55,274 nucleotides of DNA from Pseudomonadota bacterium (GTDB lineage Bacteria; Pseudomonadota; Gammaproteobacteria; Burkholderiales; Burkholderiaceae_C), in contig JAEWIF010000028.1 in the NCBI GenBank assembly GCA_023387335.1, positions 1 through 55,274 of the forward strand, read 5' to 3'. This document shows positions 1 through 9,300 of the stretch, in pieces (position 1 is the first letter of the stretch; every line of letters starts with the position of its first letter). Made by a program: the position numbers and the translations under genes. The notes under the pieces are model-generated. The model had not been told where the DNA came from, did no database searches, and saw nothing but the letters and a program-made list of their open reading frames with translations.

Positions 1-153
1 ACAGTCGCCGCGAGTCAGAGGTTCATGTCGAGCTTCGCTGCTTCGCGCTCGCAGGGCCCGCACCCCTGCGGCGCCGCTCGTCCCACAAATCGCCCGGGCC
101 AGGCATCGCCTGCCGCGTGGGAACGGCTTGCGCTTTCGAACAGAGCCCCCTCC
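1..153. other. Left-edge stretch with no supportable gene
   Basis: I see no convincing coding region here. Short open frames exist on both strands, but none has a recognisable protein family or a clear ribosome binding site. The neighbouring plsC gene ends at 248 on the minus strand, so this is probably the spacer downstream of the pyr/plsC operon, possibly including the end of a gene lying outside the window. Confidence 0.4.
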
Positions 154-240
154 CGTCATCCCCGCGGAGGCGGGGATCCAGAGCTTCCCTTCGGTCGCTG
201 AAAGCGGACGCTCTGGATTCCCGCCTCCGCGGGAATGACG
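154..240. repeat. REP-like imperfect inverted repeat
   Basis: Two 30-base arms (154-183 and 211-240) are reverse complements with two mismatches, separated by a 27-base loop. Each arm is itself partly palindromic around CCCGC-GGAG-GCGGG. Elements of the form GTCATTCCCGCGGAGGCGGG are common dispersed intergenic repeats in Burkholderiales and related bacteria. This copy begins 8 bases beyond the plsC stop codon, so the hairpin could also end or stabilise the operon transcript. Confidence 0.8.
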
Positions 241-247
241 GAACCTC

Positions 248-988
248 TCAACTCGCGCGGCGCAGGTCCTGCACGGCCGATCGAAGGTCCGCCGCCCAGG
301 TGCGCCGCTCGCGTCCCTCCGACTGCTGCGGCTGCCCGAACGTGACGACCGCCGTGATGGCCGGCCCGGTCAGCGTGCGCCACAGTGACGCCACCAGCGT
401 GTCGTCGCCGATGTAGCAAGGCGAGAGCGTGATCTCGCCCGTGGCCGCGTCGATGAACTGCAGCGCCACCGGCTGCGCCGGCGCGTGGGCGGCGATGGCG
501 GCCTGGATCAGGTTGGCGTGGAACGGCAGCAGGTCGACGCCGTCGCTGGTCGTGCCCTCGGGGAACACCGCCAGCACGTCGCCCGCCTGCAGGCTCTCGG
601 CCATGTGGTGCACCACGCGCATCGCGTCGCGGCGCGATTCACGTTCGATGTAGAGCGTGCCGGCGCCCGTGGCCAGCGCGCCCAGCAGCGGCCAGTGCTT
701 CACGTCGGACTTGGAGACGAAGCGGCAGTAGCGCGCCGCGTGCACCACCAGGATGTCGAGCCACGAGATGTGGTTGGACACCAGCAGCATGGGCCCACGC
801 GCCGGCGGCTGGCCGCGCACCTGCAGGCCGATGCCCAGCACGTGCAGCATGCCGCCGGCCCAGGCCTGCACCTCGGCGTGCTGCCGTTCGACGGACATCC
901 GGGGGAAACGCAGCAGGATGGTGAACAGCCCGCCCAGCGCATGCAGCAGCGCGCGCCACAGCCGCCACGCCGCCCGCAAGCCGCGCAT
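248..988 (-). CDS. plsC: 1-acyl-sn-glycerol-3-phosphate acyltransferase (PlsC family)
   Basis: This 246-residue protein belongs to the lysophosphatidate acyltransferase family, which transfers an acyl chain to lysophosphatidic acid at the inner membrane during phospholipid synthesis. The catalytic HxxxxD motif is present as H73-ISWL-D78, and the acceptor-binding FPEGT motif occurs near residue 145 (FPEGTTSDG). A hydrophobic N-terminal segment (about 10-28) fits membrane association. The ATG at 988 lies two bases beyond the pyrC' stop (993-991), so it is probably co-transcribed and translationally coupled as the last gene of the pyr operon. Its exact acyl substrate cannot be read from sequence. 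Confidence 0.85.
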   Translation of the reverse strand: MRGLRAAWRLWRALLHALGGLFTILLRFPRMSVERQHAEVQAWAGGMLHVLGIGLQVRGQPPARGPMLLVSNHISWLDILVVHAARYCRFVSKSDVKHWPLLGALATGAGTLYIERESRRDAMRVVHHMAESLQAGDVLAVFPEGTTSDGVDLLPFHANLIQAAIAAHAPAQPVALQFIDAATGEITLSPCYIGDDTLVASLWRTLTGPAITAVVTFGQPQQSEGRERRTWAADLRSAVQDLRRAS

Positions 989-990
989 CG

Positions 991-2295
991 TCAGCGCGCC
1001 GCGCCCGAGTCCCAGGCCAGCTGGCCGGCCGCGATCGTGCAGCGCACGCGGCCCGGCAGCTCGTAGCCGGAGAACGGCGTGTGCTTGCCCTGGCTGCGCA
1101 AGGCGCCGGGCTCCACCGTCCAGTGCGCCTGGGGATCGAAGACGCAGAGGTCGGCCACGCCGCCTTCGACCAGGCGGCCGCAACTGGCCTGCAGCGTGCC
1201 CAGCGCGTTGCCGAGCACGCGGGCCGGTTCGCTGGTGAGCACCGCCAGCGCGCGCGTGAGGCCGACGCCGCTCTCCTGTCCCCACTTGAGCGCGAGCGAC
1301 AGCAGCAGCTCGAGGCCGGTGGCGCCGGGCTCGGCTTCCGCGAAGGGCAGCGTCTTGGCGTCCTCGTCGACCGGCGTGTGGTCGGACACGAGCGCGTCCA
1401 CCGTGCCGTCGGCCAGGCCTTCGCGCAGCGCGTCGCGGTCGCGCTGCTGGCGCAGCGGCGGCGAAAGACGCATGCGGCTGTCGAAGTAGCCGATGTCCGC
1501 GTCGGTCAGGTGCAGCGAGTTGATGCTGACGTCGCAGGTGACGGGCAGGCCCTGGTCCTTGCCGCGGCGCACCAGCTCCAGGCCGGCGGAGCTGCTCAGG
1601 CGGCACAGGTGCACGCGCGCCCCGGTGGACTTCATCAGCTCCAGCAGCGTGTGCACCGCGATCGTCTCGGCCGCCACCGGCACGCCCGACAGGCCCAGCC
1701 GCGTGGCCAGCGGGCCGCTGGCGGCGACGCCCTTGCCCAGGTACAGCTCCTGCGGCCGCAGCCACACCGTGTAGCCGTAGGTCGAGGCGTACTGCAGCGC
1801 GCGCAGCAGCACCTGCGTGTTGGCCAGGCCCACCTCGGCCTGGCTGAAGCCGACGCAGCCGGCCTCGGTGAGCTCGGCCATCTCGGTGAGCACTTCGCCG
1901 GAAAGGCCCCGCGTGAGCGCGCCCAGCGGGAACACGCGCGCCTGGTGCAGCTTCTCGGCGCGCATCTTGAGCATTTCGACGAGGCCCGGCTCGTCGAGCA
2001 CCGGGTCGGTGTCCGGCGGGCAGACCAGGCTGGTGACGCCGCCCGCGACGGCCGCGGCCATCTCGGACTCCAGCATGCCTTCGTGCTCGTGCCCGGGTTC
2101 GCGCAGCCGCACCGCGAGATCGACCAGGCCGGGCGCGACGATGCAGCCGTTGGCCTCGATCACGCGGCTGGCGCTGAAGCCCGCGGGCGTGCCGCCGATG
2201 GCGACCACGCGGCCGGCGGCGATCGCCACGTCGGCGATCTCGTCGCGGTTGGAGCCGGGGTCGAGCACGCGGCCGTTCTTGATCAGGATCTTCAT
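991..2295 (-). CDS. pyrC': Dihydroorotase-like, probably non-catalytic PyrC' (PyrX) subunit
   Basis: This 434-residue protein has the fold and length of class I dihydroorotase. However, the metal-binding HxH in the usual DxHVHLREPG signature is replaced: residues here read DLAVRLREPG. The later histidine region reads HLCRLSSSAG, and the usual DHAPH motif is SDHTPVDED, so several metal ligands are missing. In Pseudomonas and relatives an inactive dihydroorotase homologue, PyrC', forms a complex with aspartate carbamoyltransferase and is needed for its activity. The gene follows pyrB by 19 bases, which matches that pyrBC' arrangement. I infer a structural role; a true dihydroorotase should be encoded elsewhere. 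Confidence 0.85.
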   Translation of the reverse strand: MKILIKNGRVLDPGSNRDEIADVAIAAGRVVAIGGTPAGFSASRVIEANGCIVAPGLVDLAVRLREPGHEHEGMLESEMAAAVAGGVTSLVCPPDTDPVLDEPGLVEMLKMRAEKLHQARVFPLGALTRGLSGEVLTEMAELTEAGCVGFSQAEVGLANTQVLLRALQYASTYGYTVWLRPQELYLGKGVAASGPLATRLGLSGVPVAAETIAVHTLLELMKSTGARVHLCRLSSSAGLELVRRGKDQGLPVTCDVSINSLHLTDADIGYFDSRMRLSPPLRQQRDRDALREGLADGTVDALVSDHTPVDEDAKTLPFAEAEPGATGLELLLSLALKWGQESGVGLTRALAVLTSEPARVLGNALGTLQASCGRLVEGGVADLCVFDPQAHWTVEPGALRSQGKHTPFSGYELPGRVRCTIAAGQLAWDSGAAR

Positions 2296-2314
2296 GGGCG
2301 CTTTCTTGTTTTCT

Positions 2315-3277
2315 TCAGGCTTCGTTGCCGGCGACGATGCTCATGACGGCCATGCGCACGGCGATGCCGAAGGTGACCTGCGGAAGGATCACGCTCTGCT
2401 TGCCGTCCACCACCGCCGAATCGATCTCCACGCCGCGGTTGATCGGCCCCGGGTGCATGACGATGGCGTCGGGCTTGGCCAGCTGCAGCTTGTCGGGCGT
2501 GAGGCCGAAGTTCTTGAAGAACTCCTGCGACGAAGGCAGCAGCGCGCCGCTCATGCGCTCGTTCTGCAGCCGCAGCATGATCACCACGTCGCAGCCGCGG
2601 ATGCCTTCCTCCAGCGTGTGGCACACGCGCACGCCCATCTGCGCCATGTCGGCCGGCACCAGCGTCTTGGGACCGACCACGCGCACCTCGGCGCAGCCGA
2701 GCGTGGTGAGCGCGTGGATGTCCGAGCGCGCCACGCGCGAATGCAGCACGTCGCCGACGATCGCCACCGTGAGGTTGGAGAAGTCCTTCTTGTAGTGGCG
2801 GATCGTGTACATGTCGAGCAGCCCCTGCGTTGGGTGCGCATGCCGGCCGTCGCCCGCGTTGATCACGTGCACGTGCGGCGCGACGTGCTGCGCGATCAGG
2901 TAGGGCGCGCCCGATTCGCTGTGGCGCACCACGAACATGTCGGCCGCCATCGCCGACAGGTTGGCGATGGTGTCCAGGAGCGACTCGCCCTTGCTGGCCG
3001 AGGAGCGTGCGATGTCCAGGTTGATCACGTCGGCCGACAGCCGCGTGGCCGCGATCTCGAAGGTGGTGCGGGTGCGCGTGCTGTTCTCGAAGAACAGGTT
3101 GAACACGCTCTTGCCGCGCAGCAGCGGCACCTTCTTCACCTCGCGGTCGCTGACGCCGACGAACTTGGCGGCCGTGTCCAGGATGTGGGTGACGATGTCG
3201 CGCGGCAGGCCCTCGATCGAGAGCAGGTGGATCAGTTCGCCGTTCTTGTTCAGTTGCGGGTTTCGCTTGTAGAGCAT
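2315..3277 (-). CDS. pyrB: Aspartate carbamoyltransferase catalytic chain
   Basis: This 320-residue enzyme condenses carbamoyl phosphate with aspartate, the first committed step of pyrimidine synthesis. The carbamoyl-phosphate signature FFENSTRTRTTFE is at about residues 62-74, and the aspartate-side HPGPINRG motif is present near the C-terminus. Length is normal for the family. Its start overlaps the pyrR stop by one base (TGATG), so it is translationally coupled to pyrR. No regulatory pyrI gene is adjacent; instead pyrC' follows, as in pseudomonads and many betaproteobacteria. Confidence 0.97.
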   Translation of the reverse strand: MLYKRNPQLNKNGELIHLLSIEGLPRDIVTHILDTAAKFVGVSDREVKKVPLLRGKSVFNLFFENSTRTRTTFEIAATRLSADVINLDIARSSASKGESLLDTIANLSAMAADMFVVRHSESGAPYLIAQHVAPHVHVINAGDGRHAHPTQGLLDMYTIRHYKKDFSNLTVAIVGDVLHSRVARSDIHALTTLGCAEVRVVGPKTLVPADMAQMGVRVCHTLEEGIRGCDVVIMLRLQNERMSGALLPSSQEFFKNFGLTPDKLQLAKPDAIVMHPGPINRGVEIDSAVVDGKQSVILPQVTFGIAVRMAVMSIVAGNEA

Positions 3278-3771
3278 CAGGCGACCTTGAAGTTGAAGCG
3301 GCCCTGCGCGTCGCGCGCCAGTTCCAGCGATTGGGCCTCGGGCAGGGCGACGCGCGCGGCGGCGAAGTTGGCCTCGACCGGCAGCTCGCGTCCGCCGCGA
3401 TCGACCAGCACGGCCAGCTTCACGCTGGCAGGGCGGCCGTAGTCGAACAGCTCGTTGAGCACCGCGCGGATGGTGCGGCCGGTGTAGAGCACGTCGTCCA
3501 GCAGCACGATATGGGCGTCATTGACGTCGAAGGGCAATTTCGTCTGCGCGCTGGAAGCCGAGAGGCCGCGCTGCGCGAAGTCGTCGCGGTGCATCGACGA
3601 GGAGATGGTGCCGGCCTCGCCTGGCAGCTGCAGGTCCTGCTGCAGCCGCTGCGCCAGCCAGGCGCCGCCGGAGGTGATGCCGACCAGGCGGCCCTCGGGC
3701 CCGCGCAGGGCGGGCACGCCGCGCAGCAGCTCGCGGTACAACGCCTCGGCGTCCAGGCGCAATTCGCTCAT
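3277..3771 (-). CDS. pyrR: PyrR: pyrimidine regulator / uracil phosphoribosyltransferase
   Basis: This 164-residue protein is of the type I phosphoribosyltransferase fold. The PRPP-binding motif LLDDVLYTGRTIRA lies at about 90-103 and the Ser/Gly-rich loop GITSGGAWLA near 31-40. In Bacillus PyrR is an RNA-binding attenuation protein as well as a uracil phosphoribosyltransferase. Here it is buried in an operon: its ATG overlaps the ruvX stop by four bases and its stop overlaps pyrB. I see no leader with an attenuator ahead of it or of pyrB, so the RNA-binding function is not supported locally. Confidence 0.9.
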   Translation of the reverse strand: MSELRLDAEALYRELLRGVPALRGPEGRLVGITSGGAWLAQRLQQDLQLPGEAGTISSSMHRDDFAQRGLSASSAQTKLPFDVNDAHIVLLDDVLYTGRTIRAVLNELFDYGRPASVKLAVLVDRGGRELPVEANFAAARVALPEAQSLELARDAQGRFNFKVA

Positions 3772-4184
3772 TCAATGCTCCTCAGGAACTGTTCCAGGAT
3801 GATGCAGGCCGCGCCCGCGTCGGCGTCCTTCGCGCCGCCGGCCAGCGCCTCGGTGGTGCTGTAGCGCTCGTCCACCTCGTACACGGCCAGCTTTGTTCGC
3901 GCGGCGAGCTGGCGGCCGAAGCGGCGGGCCCGCTCGGTATTGTCGTGGGGCGCGCCGTCGGGGTGGAACGGCACGCCGATCACCAGCGCGTCGGGTTGCC
4001 ATTCGCTCACGCGCTGCGCGGCGGCTTCGAGGCGCGCCTTGCCTTCGGCACGGATGGTCGGCTGCGGAGTCGCGGTGCGCATCATGCGATTGCCCACGGC
4101 GACGCCGGTGCGCTTGGCCCCGTAATCGAAAGCGAGAAAAGTGGAAAAGTGGCGGGGGACGTCGGGCCGGGCTTCCACGCTCAT
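3768..4184 (-). CDS. ruvX: RuvX/YqgF family pre-16S rRNA nuclease or Holliday-junction resolvase-like protein
   Basis: This 138-residue protein has the RNase H-like fold of the YqgF family. The first catalytic Asp is in FLAFDYGAKRTGVA (D20), the Glu/Asp region is VYEVDERYSTTEA, and a C-terminal Asp occurs in KDADAGAACIILEQFL. Family members process the 5' end of 16S rRNA and have also been called Holliday-junction resolvases. I chose the ATG at 4184 because it overlaps the algH stop by four bases (ATGA) and gives the normal family length; the open frame extends much further upstream, but only as antisense to the photolyase. The stop overlaps the pyrR start. Confidence 0.93.
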   Translation of the reverse strand: MSVEARPDVPRHFSTFLAFDYGAKRTGVAVGNRMMRTATPQPTIRAEGKARLEAAAQRVSEWQPDALVIGVPFHPDGAPHDNTERARRFGRQLAARTKLAVYEVDERYSTTEALAGGAKDADAGAACIILEQFLRSIE

Positions 4185-4780
4185 GCGTGCCCGGCCTCCG
4201 GCGACAGCATCCACGCCTGCAGGCCCAGCAGCGACAGCGCCTTGTCGTAGCGCTGTTCCACCGGCGTATCGAAGATCACCTGCGGATCCGCGGCCACGGT
4301 GAGCCAGCTGTTCTCGGCCAGTTCCGATTCGAGCTGGCCTTCGCCCCACGCGGAGTAACCGAGCGAGACCAGCACCTTGCGCGGACCGGCACCGGTGGAC
4401 AGCGCTTCGAGCACGTCCTTCGACGTGGTCATCTCCAGCCCGCCGGGGATGGTCATGGTCGATGCGTACACGGGCTCGTCGGGCTTGGCCTCGCCGGCCA
4501 GCACCGCCTCGTGCAGCACGAAGCCGCGTTCGGTCTGAACCGGGCCGCCGTGGAACACCGGCGCGCCCGCGAGGTCGTCGCGATCGAGCGGGAGGTCGAC
4601 CTTCTCGAACAGGTTCTTCAGCTTGATGTCGCTGGGCTTGTTGATCACGAGGCCCAGGGCGCCGCGGGCGCTGTGCTCGCACAGGTACACCACGCTGCGA
4701 GCGAACGAGGCATCCTCCAGGCCCGGCATCGCGATCAGGAAGTGATGCGTCAGGTTGATGGTGGACGGCTCGGCGGGCAT
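4181..4780 (-). CDS. algH: YqgE/AlgH family protein (UPF0301)
   Basis: This 199-residue cytoplasmic protein carries the hallmarks of the family: FLIAMPGLEDASFARSVVYL near the N-terminus, GALGLVINKP, and VFHGGPV with a later GYSAWGEGQLE segment. AlgH was named for an effect on alginate production in Pseudomonas, but its biochemical function is unsettled. It is the first gene of the minus-strand pyr operon. Pairing of algH with ruvX and pyrB is very common in proteobacteria. Only 22 bases separate it from the divergent photolyase gene, and a -10-like hexamer lies 6 bases before its ATG. Confidence 0.93.
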   Translation of the reverse strand: MPAEPSTINLTHHFLIAMPGLEDASFARSVVYLCEHSARGALGLVINKPSDIKLKNLFEKVDLPLDRDDLAGAPVFHGGPVQTERGFVLHEAVLAGEAKPDEPVYASTMTIPGGLEMTTSKDVLEALSTGAGPRKVLVSLGYSAWGEGQLESELAENSWLTVAADPQVIFDTPVEQRYDKALSLLGLQAWMLSPEAGHA

Positions 4781-4786
4781 GATGAA

Positions 4787-4792
4787 ATTTTA
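4787..4792 (-). promoter_or_regulatory. Candidate -10 element of the algH-pyr operon, leaderless layout
   Basis: On the minus strand TAAAAT ends 6 bases before the algH ATG. No Shine-Dalgarno sequence fits in the gap, so transcription would begin at or next to the start codon. No good -35 is seen. This is an inference from spacing only. Confidence 0.35.
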
Positions 4793-4802
4793 ACGAAGAC
4801 GA

Positions 4803-6299
4803 ATGGAAAAGCCCTATCCCGCCGGACTGGTGTGGTTTCGGCGGGACCTGCGTGTGCAGGACCACGCCGCCCTCTACCACGCGCTGCGCAGCTGCCGGCA
4901 GGTGCACGCGGCCTTCGTCTTCGACACCGCCCTCCTCGATCCGCTGCCGCGCCGCGACCGCCGGGTGGAGTTCATCCGTGAATCGCTGGTGGAACTGGAC
5001 GAAGAGCTGCGGCGCCTGGCCGGCCACGCGAACGGCGGATTGATCGTCCTGCATGGCCTGGCCACGGACGAGTTGCCGAAGCTGGCCCGTCAGCTGGGCG
5101 TGCGGGCCGTCTTCGCCAACCACGACTATGAGCCGTCGGCGGTCGCGCGCGACTCGCTGGTGCGCACCGCGCTGGCCGACGACGGCATCGCGATGCACAC
5201 CACCAAGGACCAGGCGATCTTCGAAGGCGACGAGCTGCTGACCCAGTCGGGGCGTCCGTATTCCGTGTTCACCCCGTACAAGAAGGCCTGGCTCGCGAAG
5301 GTCGATCCGTACTACCTGAAGGCGTATCCGGTCGAGAAGCACGCCGGTGCGCTGGCGGCGCGTCCGCGGGCGTGGCGGCGGCCGGTGCCTTCGCTCGCCG
5401 ACCTGGCGTTCGAGCCGAGCAACCTCGCGAGCCTGCCCGTTCGGCCGGGCGCACGCGGCGCGGCGCGGCTGCTGGACGACTTCCTCCCGCGGATGGATCG
5501 TTACCACCAGACGCGTGACTTTCCCGCGGTCAAGGGTCCGAGCTATCTCAGCGTCCACCTGCGCTTCGGCACGGTGTCGATCCGCGAACTGGCGCGGCAG
5601 GCCCATTCGTCGGCGCAGGCCGGCGCGGCGACGTGGCTCGGCGAACTGATCTGGCGCGACTTCTATTTCCAGGTGCTGGCGAACTTCCCGCACGTGGCCG
5701 ATGAAGGGGACCGCGGCGCCAGCTTCCGGCCCGAATACGACGCCATCGCCTGGGAGACGGGCGAGCGGGCCGAGACGCTGTTCGCCGCGTGGTGCGAAGG
5801 CCGCACCGGCTATCCGCTGGTGGACGCGGCCATGCACCAGCTCAACCAGACCGGCTACATGCACAACCGCCTGCGAATGGTGACCGCCAGCTTCCTGTGC
5901 AAGGACCTGGGCATCGACTGGCGCCGGGGCGAGCGCTACTTCGCGCGGCAGCTCAACGACTACGACCTGGCGGCCAACAACGGCGGCTGGCAGTGGGCCA
6001 GTTCCTCGGGCTGCGACGCGCAGCCGTACTTCCGCATCTTCAACCCGGTGAGCCAGAGCCGGAAGTTCGATCCCGAAGGCGAATTCATCCTGCGTTTCCT
6101 GCCGCAGCTGGAGGGCTTGCCACCCGCGGCCCTGCACGCGCCGTGGCTGGCGCGGCCGGCGGACCTGGAAGCCGCGGGCCTGGTGCTGGGGCGCGACTAC
6201 CCGCTGCCGGTGGTCGACCACGAGCGCGCTCGCGAAGAGACGCTGCGGCGCTATGCGGTGGTCAGGAAAAACGGCGCCGCGAAGGGCGCCGGGAGCTGA
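4803..6299 (+). CDS. phrB: Deoxyribodipyrimidine photolyase (class I CPD photolyase/cryptochrome family)
   Basis: This 498-residue flavoprotein repairs UV-induced cyclobutane pyrimidine dimers in a light-driven reaction. The N-terminal antenna-binding Rossmann domain starts with LVWFRRDLRVQDHAAL. The C-terminal FAD domain contains the class I signature segments GYPLVDAAMHQLNQTGYMHNRLRM, split here across about residues 338-362, and DYDLAANNGGWQW followed by GCDAQPYFRIFNP. Length is typical. It is divergent from algH and convergent with chpA. The hairpin that appears to terminate the chpA transcript lies inside its last codons. Confidence 0.95.
   Translation: MEKPYPAGLVWFRRDLRVQDHAALYHALRSCRQVHAAFVFDTALLDPLPRRDRRVEFIRESLVELDEELRRLAGHANGGLIVLHGLATDELPKLARQLGVRAVFANHDYEPSAVARDSLVRTALADDGIAMHTTKDQAIFEGDELLTQSGRPYSVFTPYKKAWLAKVDPYYLKAYPVEKHAGALAARPRAWRRPVPSLADLAFEPSNLASLPVRPGARGAARLLDDFLPRMDRYHQTRDFPAVKGPSYLSVHLRFGTVSIRELARQAHSSAQAGAATWLGELIWRDFYFQVLANFPHVADEGDRGASFRPEYDAIAWETGERAETLFAAWCEGRTGYPLVDAAMHQLNQTGYMHNRLRMVTASFLCKDLGIDWRRGERYFARQLNDYDLAANNGGWQWASSSGCDAQPYFRIFNPVSQSRKFDPEGEFILRFLPQLEGLPPAALHAPWLARPADLEAAGLVLGRDYPLPVVDHERAREETLRRYAVVRKNGAAKGAGS
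6265..6291 (-). terminator. Rho-independent terminator of the pil-chp operon
   Basis: On the minus strand, beyond the chpA stop, a perfect 7-bp stem CGGCGCC/GGCGCCG (6272-6278 and 6285-6291 on the plus strand) with a 6-base loop is followed by five T residues (6271-6267). It lies inside the coding end of the convergent photolyase gene. Confidence 0.75.
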
Positions 6300-6311
6300 C
6301 GCTGGTTTTCC

Positions 6312-9300
6312 TCAGGCGGCTACTGCGCTGGTGCAGTAGTGCTTGACCAGGCTGAGCAGTTCCTCTTCCGAGTACGGCTTGCCCAGGTAGTGGTTCACGC
6401 CCAGCTCGCGGGCGTGCTCGCGGTGCTTCTCGGCGATGCGCGAGGTGATCATCACGATCGGCAGCTGCGCCCAGCGCTGGTCGGCGCGGATGTTGCGGGC
6501 CAGGTCGAAGCCGTCCATGCGCGGCATCTCGATGTCCGACAGCACCACGGCCGGTTTCTCCTCGGCCAGGCGCTCCAGCGCCTGCAGGCCGTCGGCCGCC
6601 AGCGCGACGCGGTAGCCCTCGCGCTGCAGCAGGCGCTGCGTGACGCGGCGCACGGTGATGGAGTCGTCGACCACCAGCACCAGCGGGATCTGCGGAGCGG
6701 CGGGCAGCACTTCGGGTACGGCCGGCTTGCCGGCCTGCTCGAGCATCTCGGGCTGGGCGCGGTCGGCGCTGAGCAGGCGCGCCTGGTCGCCGTACACGGC
6801 GGACAGCGCCACCGGGTTGTAGATCAGCACCACCGCGCCGGAAGCGAGCACCGTCATGCCGGCCAGGCCGGGCAGGCGGGCCAGCTGCGGGCCGAGGTTC
6901 TTCACCACCACTTCCTGGTTGCCCAGCACTTCGTCGACGTGCACGGCCACGCGTTGCGCGGCGCTTCGGAAAACGACGATGGGCAGCGTCTTGGCCTGCG
7001 GCTCGGCGCTGCGCTGCGAGGACTGCAGCAGCGCGCCGGACCAGAAGAACGGGATGTGCTCGCCGCCGAAGTCGAACGAGCCGCCGTTGTAGGCCTGCTG
7101 GACTTCCTTGGCGGTGGCACGGCGCACGATCTCGATCAGGTTGGCGGGCACGCCGATGCTCAGCGCGCCGCTGCGGATCATCACGACCTGCGTGACCGCC
7201 GTGGTCAGCGGCAGCACCAGCTTGAAACTGGTGCCGCGGCCGGCCTGCGTGCTGGTCTCGATGCGGCCCCCGAGGGCGTTGACCTCGGAGCGGACCACGT
7301 CCATGCCGATGCCGCGGCCGGCCAGTTCCGTCACCTGCGAGGCGGTGGAAAAGCCCGGCGTGAAGATCAGGTTGGCGGCTTCGGCCTCGGTGAGCACCTG
7401 GCCGGGGGCAACCAGGCCTTGCTGCTGCGCCTTGTCGCGGATGCGGACCAGGTCCAGGCCGGCGCCGTCGTCCCGGAATTCGACCGAGACGTCGTTGCCC
7501 TCCTGGCGAACGTCGATCAGGATGGTGCCGGCCGGGTCCTTGCCCGCGGCCTGCCGGATGCCGGCGTCCTCGATGCCGTGCGCCACGCAGTTGCGCAGCA
7601 GGTGCTCGAAGGCGGGCGTCATGCGGTCCAGCACGCCGCGGTCCATTTCGATGGAGCCGCCTGTGATGTCCAGCTTCACCTGCTTGCCGGTTTCCTTGGA
7701 CGCCAGGCGGACCACGCGGTACAGGCGGTCGGAGATGCCCTCGAACTCCACCATGCGCGTGCGCAGCAGGTCGCGCTGCAGTTCGCGGGTCTGGCGGGCC
7801 TGGGCGATCAGGTCGTCCTCGGTGGCTTCCACCGTGCGCTGCAGGTTGCGCTGCACGGTGGCCACGTCGTTCACCGACTCGGCCATCATGCGGGTGAGTT
7901 CCTGCACGCGGGTGAAGCGGTCGAACTCCAGCGGATCGAAGCCGGCACCGGAGTCCTTGGACTGCGCCAGGCGCGACTGCATCTGCGTCTCGGCCTGCAG
8001 CTCGATGTCGCGCAGCTGGGTGCGCAGGCGGTCCAGGTTGCCGGTCAGGTCGTTGAGCGAGCCGCGCAGGTTGCGCAGTTCGTTCTCCAGGCGCGAGCGG
8101 GTGATCATCACCTCGCCGGCCTGGTTCATCAGGCGGTCCAGCAGCTGCGAGCGCACGCGCACGGCCTGGTTGGCGACCGCGCGCTGCGGGACCAGCGGCA
8201 GCGTGGTCACCGGCGCGGCGAGCACGGCGCGCGTGGGCACGGGCTGCTGCGGTTGCGGCTGGGTGATCGTGGGGGCGGCTGCGATGGGCGCCTGGACTTG
8301 CGGCTGCGCGGCGGCGACAGGCGGCTCGGCTTCAGGCTGGTCGGCCCGCGCACGCAGCGCGTCGAAAGCGGTCTGCACGTCGTCGAAGCGTTGCAGCAGC
8401 GTCTCAAGGTCGGCGGCCGGCGTCTCGGCCGGCAGCCCTTCGATGGCCGACTCCATGCGGTGCGCCATCTCGCCCAGGCGCAGCGCGCCGGCCAGGCGGG
8501 CGCTGCCCTTGAGCGTGTGCAGCACGCGCAGCACTTCGTCGCGACCCTCGGGCCGGCCCTGCTGCGCCCACTGGCGCAGGCCGGCGCCCAGCTTGGGCAG
8601 CAGGTCGACCGCTTCTTCCTCGAAGATCGGGAACAGGTCGGGATCGATCGCGTCGACCGCGTCGATGTCGTCGTCGCCCGAGAGCCGGTTGCCCTGGTTC
8701 GATGCGGGCGCCGCTTCGGCGGGCGCGCTGAACTGCACGAACTGCGTGGCGGGCTGCATAGCCGGGCGGACCGGCGCGGCTTCTTCCACCAGATCGCTGA
8801 GGTCCATGCCTTCGTAGCCGCTGTCACGCAGCTCGGGGCGCAGGGGCAGCTTCAGAAGCTCGAGCGCGGCGAGCGATTCGGCCACGCGCGGATCGGATTC
8901 CTTCAGGAAACCGGCGGCGAACTGGTGCAACAGCCGGCGGATCTCCTCCGCGGCTTCGACGAACGCCCTGCCGTGCTGGGGCGTGCCCCAGGCCAGCCGT
9001 TGCGCGTGCTGCAGCGAGCCTTCAAGGGCACGCGCGATGTCGGACAGCGCATGGAAGCCGACCGTGGCCGAGCTGCCCGCCAGCGCGTGCGCCAGGCCGA
9101 CGGCGGTGTCGGAGATCGGCTCCTTGAGCTCGAGCGCCCACTCGGCCAGCTCCTGCGAGAGGCGGCGCGACCATTCGTCCGCTTCGTTCAGGTAGACGTT
9201 GTAGAGCGGGATGCCGATGCGCAGGCCCCCGATCACCTTGGTCTGGTCGTCGATGGCCGGTTGGGCGACGAGCGGCTCTTCCACCGGGAGCTCCGGCTCG

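Noticed and set aside
3250..4200. PyrR attenuator near pyrR or pyrB
   Set aside because: The genes overlap by 1-4 bases and no terminator/antiterminator pair is visible.
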